A stretch of DNA of 64,000 nucleotides from Streptomyces adustus (lineage in GTDB: Bacteria; Actinomycetota; Actinomycetes; Streptomycetales; Streptomycetaceae): positions 1 through 64,000 of the forward strand of contig NZ_VJZD01000001.1 of assembly GCF_009377175.1 (NCBI RefSeq), in the 5' to 3' direction. Shown here piece after piece: positions 41,272 through 49,931 of this stretch. Below the pieces are notes generated by a model. It was not told where the DNA came from, searched no databases, and was given only the letters and a program-made list of their open reading frames with translations. Positions within the stretch are counted from its first letter, which is position 1; each line of letters starts with the position of its first letter. A program made the translations under genes and the position numbers.

Positions 41272-43131
41272 ATGACCACCACCCTCGGCCCCGACAGCGA
41301 TCTGTCCCAGATCTTCGAGCTCGCCCAGCAGCTCCGTGTGGACTCCGTCCGTGCCAGCACCTCCGCCGGTTCCGGACACCCCACCTCCAGCCTGTCCGCG
41401 GCCGACCTGATGGCCGTACTCATGGCCCGCCACCTGCGCTACGACTGGGACACCCCCGACAACCGGGCCGGCGACCACCTGATCTTCTCCAAGGGCCACG
41501 CCTCTCCCCTGCTCTATGCGATGTTCAAGGCCGCCGGAGTCGTCGACGACGACGAGCTGATGACGACCTACCGCCGCTTCGGCCACCGCCTCCAGGGCCA
41601 CCCCACCCCCGTCCTGCCCTGGGTCGACCTGGCCACCGGCTCGCTCGGCCAGGGCATCGCCTACTCCGTCGGCATCGCCCTGGCCTGCCGCGACCTGAGC
41701 AAGGTCGACTCCCGGGTGTGGGTCCTGTGCGGTGACAGCGAGATGACGGAAGGCTCCGTCTGGGAGGCCCTGGACAAGGCGGGCCGCCACCGGCTGGGCA
41801 ACTTCACCGCGATCATCGACGTCAACCGCCTCGGCCAGAGCGGTCCCACCGAACTCGAATGGGACACCCAGGCCTACGCCCGCCGTGTCGAGGCGTTCGG
41901 CTGCCGCGCCCTGGTGGTCGACGGCCACGACCTCGACGCCGTCGACAAGGCCCTGACCACCGCCGCCGACAGCGATGACACCCCCACCGTCGTCGTCGCC
42001 CGCACCGTCAAGGGGCGGGGCGTCAGCGAGGTCGCCGACAAGAACGGCTGGCACGGCAAGCCCCTGCCGGAGGACATGGCCGAACGCGCCGTCGCCGAGC
42101 TCGGCGGCCGACGCGACCTGCGGGTGCGCGGCCCCCAGCCGCCGCAGGCCCAGGCGGCCCCCGTACCGGCCGCCGTGGACATCGAGCCGCCCCGCTTCGA
42201 CGTCGGCGACAGCGTCGCCACCCGGGTCGCCTTCGGCAAGGCCCTCGCCGCCGTGGGCGCCCGCCCCGACGTGGTCGCGCTGGACGCCGAGGTCGGCAAC
42301 TCCACCCACGCCGAGGACTTCCAGAAGGCCCACCCCGAGCGGTACTTCCAGACGTACATCGCCGAGCAGCAGATGATCGCCAGCGCCGTCGGCATGGCCG
42401 TGTGCGGCTACCGCCCCTACGCCACCACCTTCGCCGCCTTCCTCACCCGCGCCCACGACTTCATCCGCATGGCAGCCGTCTCACAGATCACCATGGCGCT
42501 GTGCGGCACCCACTCCGGTGTCGAGATCGGCGCCGACGGCCCCTCCCAGATGGGCGTCGAGGACCTGGCCATGATGCGCGCCGTCCTCGGTTCCACCGTC
42601 CTCTACCCGAGCGACGCCACCTCGTCCGCCGCCCTCACCGTCGCGATGGCCGACCTCGACGGCATCTCCTACCTGCGCACCACCCGCGGCGCCTACCCCG
42701 TCCTCTACGACGCCGACGAGACCTTCCCCGTCGGCGGCTCCAAGACCCTCCGCCACGGTGCCCAGGACCAGGTCACCCTCGTCGGCGCCGGTGTCACCCT
42801 CCACGAATGCCTCGCCGCCGCCGACCGGCTCGCCGAGGACGGCATCGCCGCCCGCGTCGTCGACCTCTACTCCGTCAAGCCCGTCGACACCGACACCCTC
42901 ACCCGCGCCGCCCGTGAGACCGGCAACCTCGTCGTGGCCGAGGACCACCACCCCGAGGGCGGCATCGGCGAGGCCGTGCTGTCCGCCCTCAACTCCGCGG
43001 GCGCCCACGCGGCCGTCGCGCACCTCGCCGTCCGCGACCTCCCCGGCTCCGGCACCACCGCTGAACTCCTCGACGCCGCCGGCATCTCCGCCACCCACAT
43101 CGCCGACGCCGCCCGCACCCTGCTCGGGTGA
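41272..43131 (+). CDS. tkt: Transketolase (short, animal-type form)
   Basis: A 619-residue thiamine-diphosphate enzyme of the pentose phosphate pathway. SAGSGHPTSSLSAADLMAVL, FSKGHASPLLYAMF, GHPTPVLPWVDLATGSLGQG and the TPP motif GDSEMTEGSVWEALDKAG...DVNRLGQSGP are all present, as is the C-terminal half with the glutamate-bearing QTYIAEQQMIASAVGMA. It is shorter than the 650-700-residue bacterial TktA type, and KNGWHGKPLPEDMAE closely resembles the metazoan enzyme. It stands alone, so it may be a second, specialised transketolase. It is convergent with the LysR gene. Confidence 0.95.
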   Translation: MTTTLGPDSDLSQIFELAQQLRVDSVRASTSAGSGHPTSSLSAADLMAVLMARHLRYDWDTPDNRAGDHLIFSKGHASPLLYAMFKAAGVVDDDELMTTYRRFGHRLQGHPTPVLPWVDLATGSLGQGIAYSVGIALACRDLSKVDSRVWVLCGDSEMTEGSVWEALDKAGRHRLGNFTAIIDVNRLGQSGPTELEWDTQAYARRVEAFGCRALVVDGHDLDAVDKALTTAADSDDTPTVVVARTVKGRGVSEVADKNGWHGKPLPEDMAERAVAELGGRRDLRVRGPQPPQAQAAPVPAAVDIEPPRFDVGDSVATRVAFGKALAAVGARPDVVALDAEVGNSTHAEDFQKAHPERYFQTYIAEQQMIASAVGMAVCGYRPYATTFAAFLTRAHDFIRMAAVSQITMALCGTHSGVEIGADGPSQMGVEDLAMMRAVLGSTVLYPSDATSSAALTVAMADLDGISYLRTTRGAYPVLYDADETFPVGGSKTLRHGAQDQVTLVGAGVTLHECLAAADRLAEDGIAARVVDLYSVKPVDTDTLTRAARETGNLVVAEDHHPEGGIGEAVLSALNSAGAHAAVAHLAVRDLPGSGTTAELLDAAGISATHIADAARTLLG

Positions 43132-43186
43132 CCCGGGCCGGCCGCGGCACGGACCCGGGCCGGCGGAGCGGCCGAGCCCGGGCCGC

Positions 43187-44092
43187 TCACGCGGTGCCGC
43201 GCGCCTTCGTACAACTTGCGGCGACCAGATCGGCGAAGCTCCGCGCGAGCGGGGAGAGCGCGTCCCAGCGGCGTACGGCCCAGCCGACCGACAGCGGCGG
43301 CAGCGCCGGTACGGGGACGAGACGCAGTGCGCTGCCGTCAACAGGGGTGGGCAGGCCCGGTACAGCGGGTACGACGGCGTGCCCCAGGCCGAGTTCGGCG
43401 AGCAGCAGGGCCGTGTCCCAGTCGGCGACGCTCGTGTCCGAGCCGGTCCGGATCCCCAGTTCGGCGAAGGCGGCGTCCAACTGGGCACCGGAGGTGGAGT
43501 TCGGCGGCGACCGGACCAGGCGGATGCCCGTGAGGTCTCGGGCGTCGATGCGCGGCCGGTCCGCGAGCGGATCGTCGGACCGTGTGGCGAGCACCCAGGG
43601 CAGCTCGACGACGGGGCGCTGCTCGATGCCGCGCACCGGGCCGCCCACGGTGATCCAGGCGAGGTCGAGGTTGCCGGCCAGCAGGGCGTCGAAGCAGCCA
43701 CGGCTGGAGGTCTCGGTGCGGAACTCCAGGCTCACCTTCGGGTGGCGCCGGCGGAAGGAGACGATCGCCTCGGCCATGAAGTGCCGGACGGTCGTTCCGC
43801 CGGTCGTGATCCGCACCGAACCGCTCTCGCCGTTCACGAGGTCGCCCAGGCGGCGCAAGGCCAGATCCAGCCCGCCGATCCCGTCGGCGGCGGCCTCGCA
43901 CAGGATGCGCCCCGCCGCGGTGGGAGCGACCCCACGCGGCTGACGTTCCAACAGGCTCACGCCCGTCTCCCGCTCCAGGCGCTTGACGTGCTGACTCACC
44001 GCAGACTGCGTACAGGACAGGTCACGGGCCACGGCGCTGAGGCTCCCCGCCCGGCACACGGCGACGAACACACGCAGGTCGTCCAGAGTCAC
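43187..44092 (-). CDS. LysR-family transcriptional regulator (2)
   Basis: A 301-residue LysR protein. The winged helix at residues 1-60 (LDDLRVFVAVCRAGSLSAVARDLSCTQSAVSQHVKRLERETG) carries the standard SAVSQ recognition helix, followed by a periplasmic-binding-like effector domain (GSVRITTGGTTVRHFMAEAIVSFRRRHPKVSLEF). The GTG at 44092 gives the canonical N-terminus. It is divergent from the DUF6817-like gene, a probable target, and convergent with transketolase. Confidence 0.92.
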   Translation of the reverse strand: MTLDDLRVFVAVCRAGSLSAVARDLSCTQSAVSQHVKRLERETGVSLLERQPRGVAPTAAGRILCEAAADGIGGLDLALRRLGDLVNGESGSVRITTGGTTVRHFMAEAIVSFRRRHPKVSLEFRTETSSRGCFDALLAGNLDLAWITVGGPVRGIEQRPVVELPWVLATRSDDPLADRPRIDARDLTGIRLVRSPPNSTSGAQLDAAFAELGIRTGSDTSVADWDTALLLAELGLGHAVVPAVPGLPTPVDGSALRLVPVPALPPLSVGWAVRRWDALSPLARSFADLVAASCTKARGTA

Positions 44093-44272
44093 AACGCCCA
44101 AGCTACACCTGGGGTCAGTGGAGCAATTCCCAGGATTGACTGGGGTGTTGGGGTGGTCGAGGATCCTTGCAGGGCCCAGGCGGCAACCCGTCCGGTGCCT
44201 TCGTACGGATCCGGACCGGCGAAGGCGCCGGACGGGTGCCGACCCGCCCGTCGCCGAAGGGACACGGACAGC

Positions 44273-44848
44273 GTGCCTGCTCTCGCCGCCACGACCGACC
44301 GGACCATCACCCTGCTGCGCGAGTTCGGTGCCGACGGCATCGCCCACCCCGGCGGCACGCTCCTGGTCCACCTCCAGCGCGTACAGGCACGGCTGGCGAC
44401 GTGGCAGGCTCGTCCGGCGCTCCAACTCGCCGGTCTGTGCCACGCGTTCTACGGGACGGACGGTTTTCCCGCACCGCTGCTGCCGCTGGGACGTCGCCAC
44501 GACCTCGCGGCGCTGATCGGCACCGAGGCGGAGGCCATCGTGTACTTGTACGCGTCGTGCGACCGGAAGGCCACGTACCCGGCTCTCCACCAGGCCGACG
44601 GCGCCTTCCACGACCGGTTCACCGGCCGCGCCCGGGTGCCGGGGCCGCAGTTGCGCCGGGACTTCACCGAACTGTCGGCGGCCAACGAACTCGATCTCGC
44701 CGTCGTCGATCCCGCCTTCCGTGACACCTGGGGTCCAGGACTGCTCGCGCTGTTCACCCGACTGCGCGATCTGCTGAGCCCCGGCGCCTGGTTCGAGTGC
44801 CACCCGGTGCTTGCCATCGCCGCCTCCGAGCCGGGCGTGGAGAGCTGA
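44273..44848 (+). CDS. DUF6817-like protein
   Basis: A 191-residue protein starting at a GTG. HPGGTLLVHLQRVQARLATW, LAGLCHAFYGTDGF, and ALIGTEAEAIVYLYASCDR resemble the DUF6817 family, whose conserved His residues (H in TLLVH, H in CHAFYG) suggest a metal-dependent or hydrolase-like site reminiscent of HD proteins. Function is unknown. It is divergent from a LysR regulator over 180 bp. Confidence 0.7.
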   Translation: MPALAATTDRTITLLREFGADGIAHPGGTLLVHLQRVQARLATWQARPALQLAGLCHAFYGTDGFPAPLLPLGRRHDLAALIGTEAEAIVYLYASCDRKATYPALHQADGAFHDRFTGRARVPGPQLRRDFTELSAANELDLAVVDPAFRDTWGPGLLALFTRLRDLLSPGAWFECHPVLAIAASEPGVES

Positions 44849-44985
44849 GCGCCGTAGCGCGTGCGTGGCGCGTTCAGTGCCCCACAAAAGTCCCCTGCGC
44901 CTCAGCTGTCACACAGGTAAGTTACCCTCCGGTCTTCGGGCTTGATCAGTCCGACACATCCTTCTGACCTGTGGGGGGTCCCTGC

Positions 44986-46674
44986 ATGCGCATGTCGCGC
45001 GCACATCGGGCTGCCGTTTTCCGGAGCGCAGCCTTCCTTCTCACGACCGGACTCACGATCGGCTCACTCGCCGCCGTGCCCGCCTTCGCCGACCCGGTGA
45101 CCGTGACCGGTGTGTCCACCCGTGACGACGGCAGGCTGTCCGTGGCACTGCCGGACAGCCAGGCGCTGTGGGTGAAGGTGAGCGTCCACGACCCGGCCCG
45201 GCCGGATGCCGTGCTCGCCTCGACGGACGAGCTGTCGTTCGACTGGAACGGCGGCTGGAGCACGGACCAGCCCCTGCGCCTGCCCGAGGACGCCGTCTAC
45301 GGCGACTACCCGGTCGACGTCGACTTCCGGCTGGCCGACGGCACCGTGCAGCACTGGAGCGGCGCCGAGCACGGCAGGGCCGGGCTGTTCGGCTACCGGC
45401 TGCACACCGGTGTCGCCACGGCCGCCTTCGACCGCGCGTACACCGACTACGACCACCGCGACGCGACGCTCAGCGGCACCGTCACCACCTTCGACCCGGC
45501 GACCGGCACGACCGGCGCGGCCCGGGCCGGCACCAAGGTGAAGATCGCCTGGTACATGCTCCGGAACGGGAACTGGGGCAGCGTCTCGCAGACGGTCCTC
45601 ACCGACGAGTCCGGCGCCTTCACGCTGCCCGTCACACCCGGCGGCAGCATCCTCAGCGGCACCGCCACCGTGGTCGCTCCCCAGGCCGACACCGATCCGG
45701 ACGACGCCGAGGCGATTCCGGACCTCGACGCCGTGACGACGCGATACCGGATCACCGCCCAGGCGGACAAGGAACGGGTCTACGCCGGGAAGACCTTCAA
45801 GGTCAGCGGCACCGTCCAGCGCTACACCCCCAACGGCTGGGTGCCCTTCGCGAACGCGCCGGTCGTCACCACCACGCATGCGCCCGACTCCGGGAACCAC
45901 ACGACGGTCACCGGCATCATGGGTAGTGCCACCTCGGGCGCCGACGGAACGTTCTCGTACGACGCGAGGGCCGACTACACCACGAGCCACTACACCTATG
46001 TGCAGCCCTCCGACTACCTGGCGGACTTCACCGACCCCTTCAGCGACGAGGTCACCGTCCCGCGGACGGGTCAGCTCAGCAACCTCAGCGCCACCCTGGA
46101 CGCCTACCGCACGATCACCGTCAAGGGCCGGCTCAAGCCGGAGTGGATCTGCAACGACCAGACGGTGACGCTCCAGTACTCCAAGAACGGCCGCGACGGC
46201 TGGCAGAACCTCGGCTCGGCCAAGGCGGAGGGCGGCACCGCGGGCTACTGCCCGTTCACCATCCGCGCGCTCGGCCGCACCGCGGGCTACTACCGGGTGA
46301 CGCACGGGGAGAGTTACACCCTGCTCCCAGTCAGCTCCGCCGCCTTCAGCCGCAGTCGGATCGAGACCCGCATCGTGTCGTTCGACATGACGCCCAACCG
46401 GCCGAACCGCAACGCCTCGCTGACCGCCAAGGGCACGCTCCAGTACAAGTCCGGCAGCACCTGGAAGGCCTACAAGGGCGGACAGATCGTGCTCGTCATC
46501 AAGCCCAAGGGCGAGAGCACCTGGTACTGGGTGGTGAAGGGAACCACCGACTCCAAGGGCCACTTCAGCCTCAAGACCAAGGCCTACGAGGACGCCACGT
46601 GGGGCGCCTACCTCGCCGCGGACTCCAAGCACTTCTACACCGAGTCGAAGTCGGAGTACGTCGATGCCCGCTGA
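44986..46674 (+). CDS. Secreted multidomain Ig-like repeat protein (1)
   Basis: A 562-residue protein with a Sec signal (FRSAAFLLTTGLTIGSLAAV...AFA). The mature part is a chain of beta-sandwich domains: a TVSGTVQRYTPNG-like unit, one with LQYSKNGRDGWQNLGSAKAEG, and a final one (SLTAKGTLQYKSGSTWKAYKGGQIVLV). These units recur in many secreted Streptomyces proteins of unknown role and in the next gene. ATG at 44986 is chosen over the GTG at 44971 for signal-peptide shape. Its stop overlaps the next start by 11 bp. A surface or matrix role is likely. Confidence 0.8.
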   Translation: MRMSRAHRAAVFRSAAFLLTTGLTIGSLAAVPAFADPVTVTGVSTRDDGRLSVALPDSQALWVKVSVHDPARPDAVLASTDELSFDWNGGWSTDQPLRLPEDAVYGDYPVDVDFRLADGTVQHWSGAEHGRAGLFGYRLHTGVATAAFDRAYTDYDHRDATLSGTVTTFDPATGTTGAARAGTKVKIAWYMLRNGNWGSVSQTVLTDESGAFTLPVTPGGSILSGTATVVAPQADTDPDDAEAIPDLDAVTTRYRITAQADKERVYAGKTFKVSGTVQRYTPNGWVPFANAPVVTTTHAPDSGNHTTVTGIMGSATSGADGTFSYDARADYTTSHYTYVQPSDYLADFTDPFSDEVTVPRTGQLSNLSATLDAYRTITVKGRLKPEWICNDQTVTLQYSKNGRDGWQNLGSAKAEGGTAGYCPFTIRALGRTAGYYRVTHGESYTLLPVSSAAFSRSRIETRIVSFDMTPNRPNRNASLTAKGTLQYKSGSTWKAYKGGQIVLVIKPKGESTWYWVVKGTTDSKGHFSLKTKAYEDATWGAYLAADSKHFYTESKSEYVDAR

Positions 46675-48334
46675 GCGCAGTTCCTTCGCCCTGGCCGCCG
46701 CCATCGCGGTGGTCGCCACCGCGCTGAGCGCGGTGCCCGCTTCGGCCGACGACGCCGGACCGGTCGGCATCGGCGTGGCCCGCACCGCGGACAACCGCGG
46801 GACCTTCACCGTCACCGCGTGGACGGACGCCCCGGGCGCCGTCGTCACCTCCGTCTCCGCCCGGGTGCGGGCCGGCGACACGGTGGTCGCCGAGGTGCCG
46901 GCGCTGACCCGGACCGGCTCGACCTGGGGGCTGCCCGCCGACGCCGCGCTGAAGCTGGCCGAGGACGGCGGGACGATGCCGCATCTCGGCGCCTACTCCA
47001 TCGACGTCAGCGCCACCGACGACCAGGGCCACACCACGACCCGCGACGCGGCGGGAACGCTCGACTTCACCCTCAAGCCCGCGCTGATCGACACGGCCGG
47101 CGACGGCAAGCTGGAATTCACCCGCCTGCCGACCTACGACCACAAGAGCCTCGGGGTCACCGACCGCCTGGTCGGCATCGAGCCCGGCTCCGGCGACCGG
47201 GTGCCGCTCGAAGGCCGTACGGTCGAGGTGACCCGCGTCCCCGTGAGCGGCACGCCTCGGCCCGACGACACGTTCACGGCGGTCACCGACGCCGAGGGCC
47301 GCTTCACCACCGAAGACCTCGACCTGGTCGACTGGGCCACCTTCACAGCCGGGTTCGCGGCGGCCGACGACCAGGTGCACGGCGACGCGCGCGTCTACGG
47401 CAGTCCGTCGATCTCCCCGACGAAGGCGTCCGTGACGGCCACGGCCGACCGCACCCGGGTGCTGCCCGGGCAGACGGTGACCGTCACCGGAACGGTGAGC
47501 ACCGGCAGCGGCGCCGACGCGGCCGGCCTCGCGGACATCCCGGTCCAGATCAGCCTGCGCGCCTACGGCAGCGACCGTCCGGCACTCACCGTCACCACGG
47601 ACGCGTCCGGACACTTCTCGGCGGTGCTCGACCCGCCCGCGGGCGTGGGAGTCGACGGCTGGTCCGCCGCTTCCCCGGACATGTACCTCTCCACGACCGC
47701 GGCCAGGGGCTCCCTGGTCGTGCCCGAGGAGTCCGTGCTGCGCAAGGTGACGGCCTCGCTCGCCGCCGACGGGCAGGTCAAGGTGACCGGCCGGCTGGCT
47801 CACGCGTACAACAACAACTCGTCCGACGCGGAGTCCGTGCGCCTGGAGTACTCGGCCGACGGCCGGACCGGATGGCGGAGCCTGGCCACCGCCAAGTCCG
47901 ACTACTACGGCAACTTCACGCTCTCCGCGTGGGGTTACATCGACGGCTATTACCGGGTCCACCACCTCGCCGACGACAAGCTGGCGGAGAGCACCAGCGC
48001 CCCGGTCCGGCTCAGCCGCGTCGACACCCGGGTGTCCTCGATCAAGGCGTCCGCCACCAAGGTCACGAAGGGGACCACCGTCACCTTCACCGGCACCCTC
48101 CAGGAGTACGTCTCCCGCACGTGGCGGCCGTACCAGGGCCGGCACGTCGAGCTGTTCTTCCAGAAGAAGGGCTCGACGAAGTGGACGTACGTCGCTTCGG
48201 GCACCACGAGTTCGACCGGCAAGGCCACCCTGAAGGGCAAGCCCACCGCCGACGGCAAGTGGCTGATCCAGTACTTCGGTGACTCCAGGCACTTCGACAG
48301 CGGCGGCACCGCCGTCTACGTCGACGTGCGCTGA
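46664..48334 (+). CDS. Secreted multidomain Ig-like repeat protein (2), paralogue of the preceding gene
   Basis: A 556-residue secreted protein with its own signal peptide (LAAAIAVVATALSAVPASA). It repeats the layout of its neighbour: VKVTGRLAHAYNNNSSD, LEYSADGRTGWRSLATAKSDYYGN and a last domain (TVTFTGTLQEYVSRTWRPYQGRHVELFF). The pair arose by tandem duplication with considerable divergence. The start lies inside the upstream gene (11-bp overlap), so the two are co-translated and may work as a pair. A 16-bp terminator stem follows. Confidence 0.8.
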   Translation: MPAERSSFALAAAIAVVATALSAVPASADDAGPVGIGVARTADNRGTFTVTAWTDAPGAVVTSVSARVRAGDTVVAEVPALTRTGSTWGLPADAALKLAEDGGTMPHLGAYSIDVSATDDQGHTTTRDAAGTLDFTLKPALIDTAGDGKLEFTRLPTYDHKSLGVTDRLVGIEPGSGDRVPLEGRTVEVTRVPVSGTPRPDDTFTAVTDAEGRFTTEDLDLVDWATFTAGFAAADDQVHGDARVYGSPSISPTKASVTATADRTRVLPGQTVTVTGTVSTGSGADAAGLADIPVQISLRAYGSDRPALTVTTDASGHFSAVLDPPAGVGVDGWSAASPDMYLSTTAARGSLVVPEESVLRKVTASLAADGQVKVTGRLAHAYNNNSSDAESVRLEYSADGRTGWRSLATAKSDYYGNFTLSAWGYIDGYYRVHHLADDKLAESTSAPVRLSRVDTRVSSIKASATKVTKGTTVTFTGTLQEYVSRTWRPYQGRHVELFFQKKGSTKWTYVASGTTSSTGKATLKGKPTADGKWLIQYFGDSRHFDSGGTAVYVDVR

Positions 48335-48353
48335 CACCCACGCCGCACGGCAC

Positions 48354-48390
48354 GAGCGGGGCCGACCGGGACGACCGGTCGGCCCCGCTC
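48354..48390. terminator. Strong hairpin terminator after the secreted pair
   Basis: GAGCGGGGCCGACCGG pairs perfectly over 16 bp with its complement around a five-base loop, followed by CCCTTT. It lies between convergent genes and can end both transcripts. Confidence 0.85.
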
Positions 48391-48402
48391 CCTTTCGCGG
48401 TG

Positions 48403-49113
48403 TCAGCGGGTGGCCGCCGCGGGGGCGAACGGGCCGTCCAGGGCGGCCCATTGCAGAAGCATGACGGTCTTGCCGTCGGTGATACGGCCGTCGCGGACCA
48501 TGGCGAGGGCCTCGGTGAAGGGCAGTTCGAGTACCTCGATGTCCTCGCCGTCCTCCTCCAGTCCGCCGCCGCTGCCGGTGCGGTCGGCCGGGGTGTAAGG
48601 GGCGGCGTAGAAGTGCAGCCGTTCGGTGACCGAGCCGGGGCTCATGTAAGCGTCGAGGACATGGGCGATCGGGCCGAGCGTGATCCCGAGTTCCTCGGCG
48701 CTCTCGCGCCGGATCGCGGCGAGCGGGTCGTCGCCGTCGAGCAGCCCGGCCGCGGCCTCGACGAGCATGCCGTCCGGGTGGCCGTTGACGTAGGCCGGGT
48801 AGCGGAACTGACGGATGAGCAGCACCCGGCCGCGGTCGGTGTCGTAGGGCAGGACGACCGCGCCGTTGCCGCGGTCGTAGGTCTCGCGCTGCTGGGTGAC
48901 CCAGCGCCCGTCGCGGCGCCGGTAGTCGATGGTGGTGCGGCGCAGGACGTGCCAGCCCTGGGAGGTGAGTTCCACGTCGCGGACGACGACGTCGGGGTTG
49001 CGGTCCAGGTCGCGCCCGACGCGGTCCAGAGCGGTGCGGCCGCGGTGGTCGGGGGTGTCGACGCCGGGGCGGGCGGCCACTCGGTCTCCTGCGAGCTGCG
49101 GCTTGTCGGTCAT
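48403..49113 (-). CDS. Nudix hydrolase (nucleoside-diphosphate-sugar pyrophosphatase-like)
   Basis: A 236-residue Nudix protein. The Nudix box spans AAAGLLDGDDPLAAIRRESAEELGI with the catalytic REXXEE core intact and Asp in the first Glu position. WHVLRRTTIDYRRRDGRW and GNGAVVLPYDTDRGRVLLIRQFRYPAY match the NudK/ADP-sugar subgroup. It would cleave a nucleoside-diphosphate sugar. It is divergent from the DeoR regulator by 49 bp, which suggests shared control. Confidence 0.88.
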   Translation of the reverse strand: MTDKPQLAGDRVAARPGVDTPDHRGRTALDRVGRDLDRNPDVVVRDVELTSQGWHVLRRTTIDYRRRDGRWVTQQRETYDRGNGAVVLPYDTDRGRVLLIRQFRYPAYVNGHPDGMLVEAAAGLLDGDDPLAAIRRESAEELGITLGPIAHVLDAYMSPGSVTERLHFYAAPYTPADRTGSGGGLEEDGEDIEVLELPFTEALAMVRDGRITDGKTVMLLQWAALDGPFAPAAATR

Positions 49114-49162
49114 GGCGCGCTACACTACACGCAGAAACGTGCAATAACAGGAGAGAATACGG

Positions 49163-49921
49163 ATGCTGGCTGCGGAACGGCGTGACCACCTGCTGGGCCT
49201 GCTGGCCCGCGAGGGCAAGATCGTCGCCAAGAACGTCGCCGCGGACCTGGGCATCTCCGAGGACAGCGTGCGACGCGACCTGCGCGACCTCGCCGCAGAG
49301 GGACTGTGCCAGCGGGTGTACGGCGGGGCGCTGCCCGTCTCCCCCGCCGTGGCGGACTACGCCGCCCGGCAGACCGTCGCCCCCGACGGCAAGCGCAAGG
49401 TCGCCGCGGCGGCCGTCGCGCTGGTGCGACCGGACAGCGCCCTGATCCTGGACGGCGGCACCACCGCCCTCGCCGTCGCCCACGCGCTCCCGCCGGACCT
49501 GGTCTGCACCGTGATCACCCACAGCCCGACGATCGCGGCCGCGCTGCTCACCCATCCGCGGGCCGAGGTCTTCCTGCTCGGCGGCCGCGTCTTCAAGCAC
49601 TCTGCGGTCGCCTGCGGCGCGGCCGCGGTCGAGGCCGCCCAGAACGTCTCGGCCGACCTCTGCCTGCTCGGCGTCACCGGCGTCCATCCGGAGGCGGGAC
49701 TGACCACCGGCGACGCCGAGGAGGCCGCGATGAAGCGCGCCCTGGCCGCCCGGGCCGCGGACACCTATGTGCTCGCCTCGTCCGAGAAGATCGGCACGGC
49801 CTCCCGGTTCCGGGTCCTGCCCTGGGAGGAGATCAGCGGACTGATCACCGACGCCGACCCCGGCCACGCGGTGGTCCAGCAACTGGCGGCGGCCGGCGTG
49901 GAGGTCCTGTCGGCCGGCTGA
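49163..49921 (+). CDS. DeoR/GlpR-family transcriptional regulator
   Basis: A 252-residue sugar-phosphate-responsive repressor. The N-terminal winged helix is RRDHLLGLLAREGKIVAKNVAADLGISEDSVRRDLRDLAAEGLCQRVYGGAL, and the DeoRC sensor domain has LILDGGTTALAVAHALP and LLGVTGVHPEAGLTTGDAEEAAMKRAL. Ligands are typically phosphorylated sugars. The divergent Nudix hydrolase is the obvious candidate target. AGGAGAG precedes the ATG. Confidence 0.93.
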   Translation: MLAAERRDHLLGLLAREGKIVAKNVAADLGISEDSVRRDLRDLAAEGLCQRVYGGALPVSPAVADYAARQTVAPDGKRKVAAAAVALVRPDSALILDGGTTALAVAHALPPDLVCTVITHSPTIAAALLTHPRAEVFLLGGRVFKHSAVACGAAAVEAAQNVSADLCLLGVTGVHPEAGLTTGDAEEAAMKRALAARAADTYVLASSEKIGTASRFRVLPWEEISGLITDADPGHAVVQQLAAAGVEVLSAG

Positions 49922-49931
49922 CGGTCACGTC

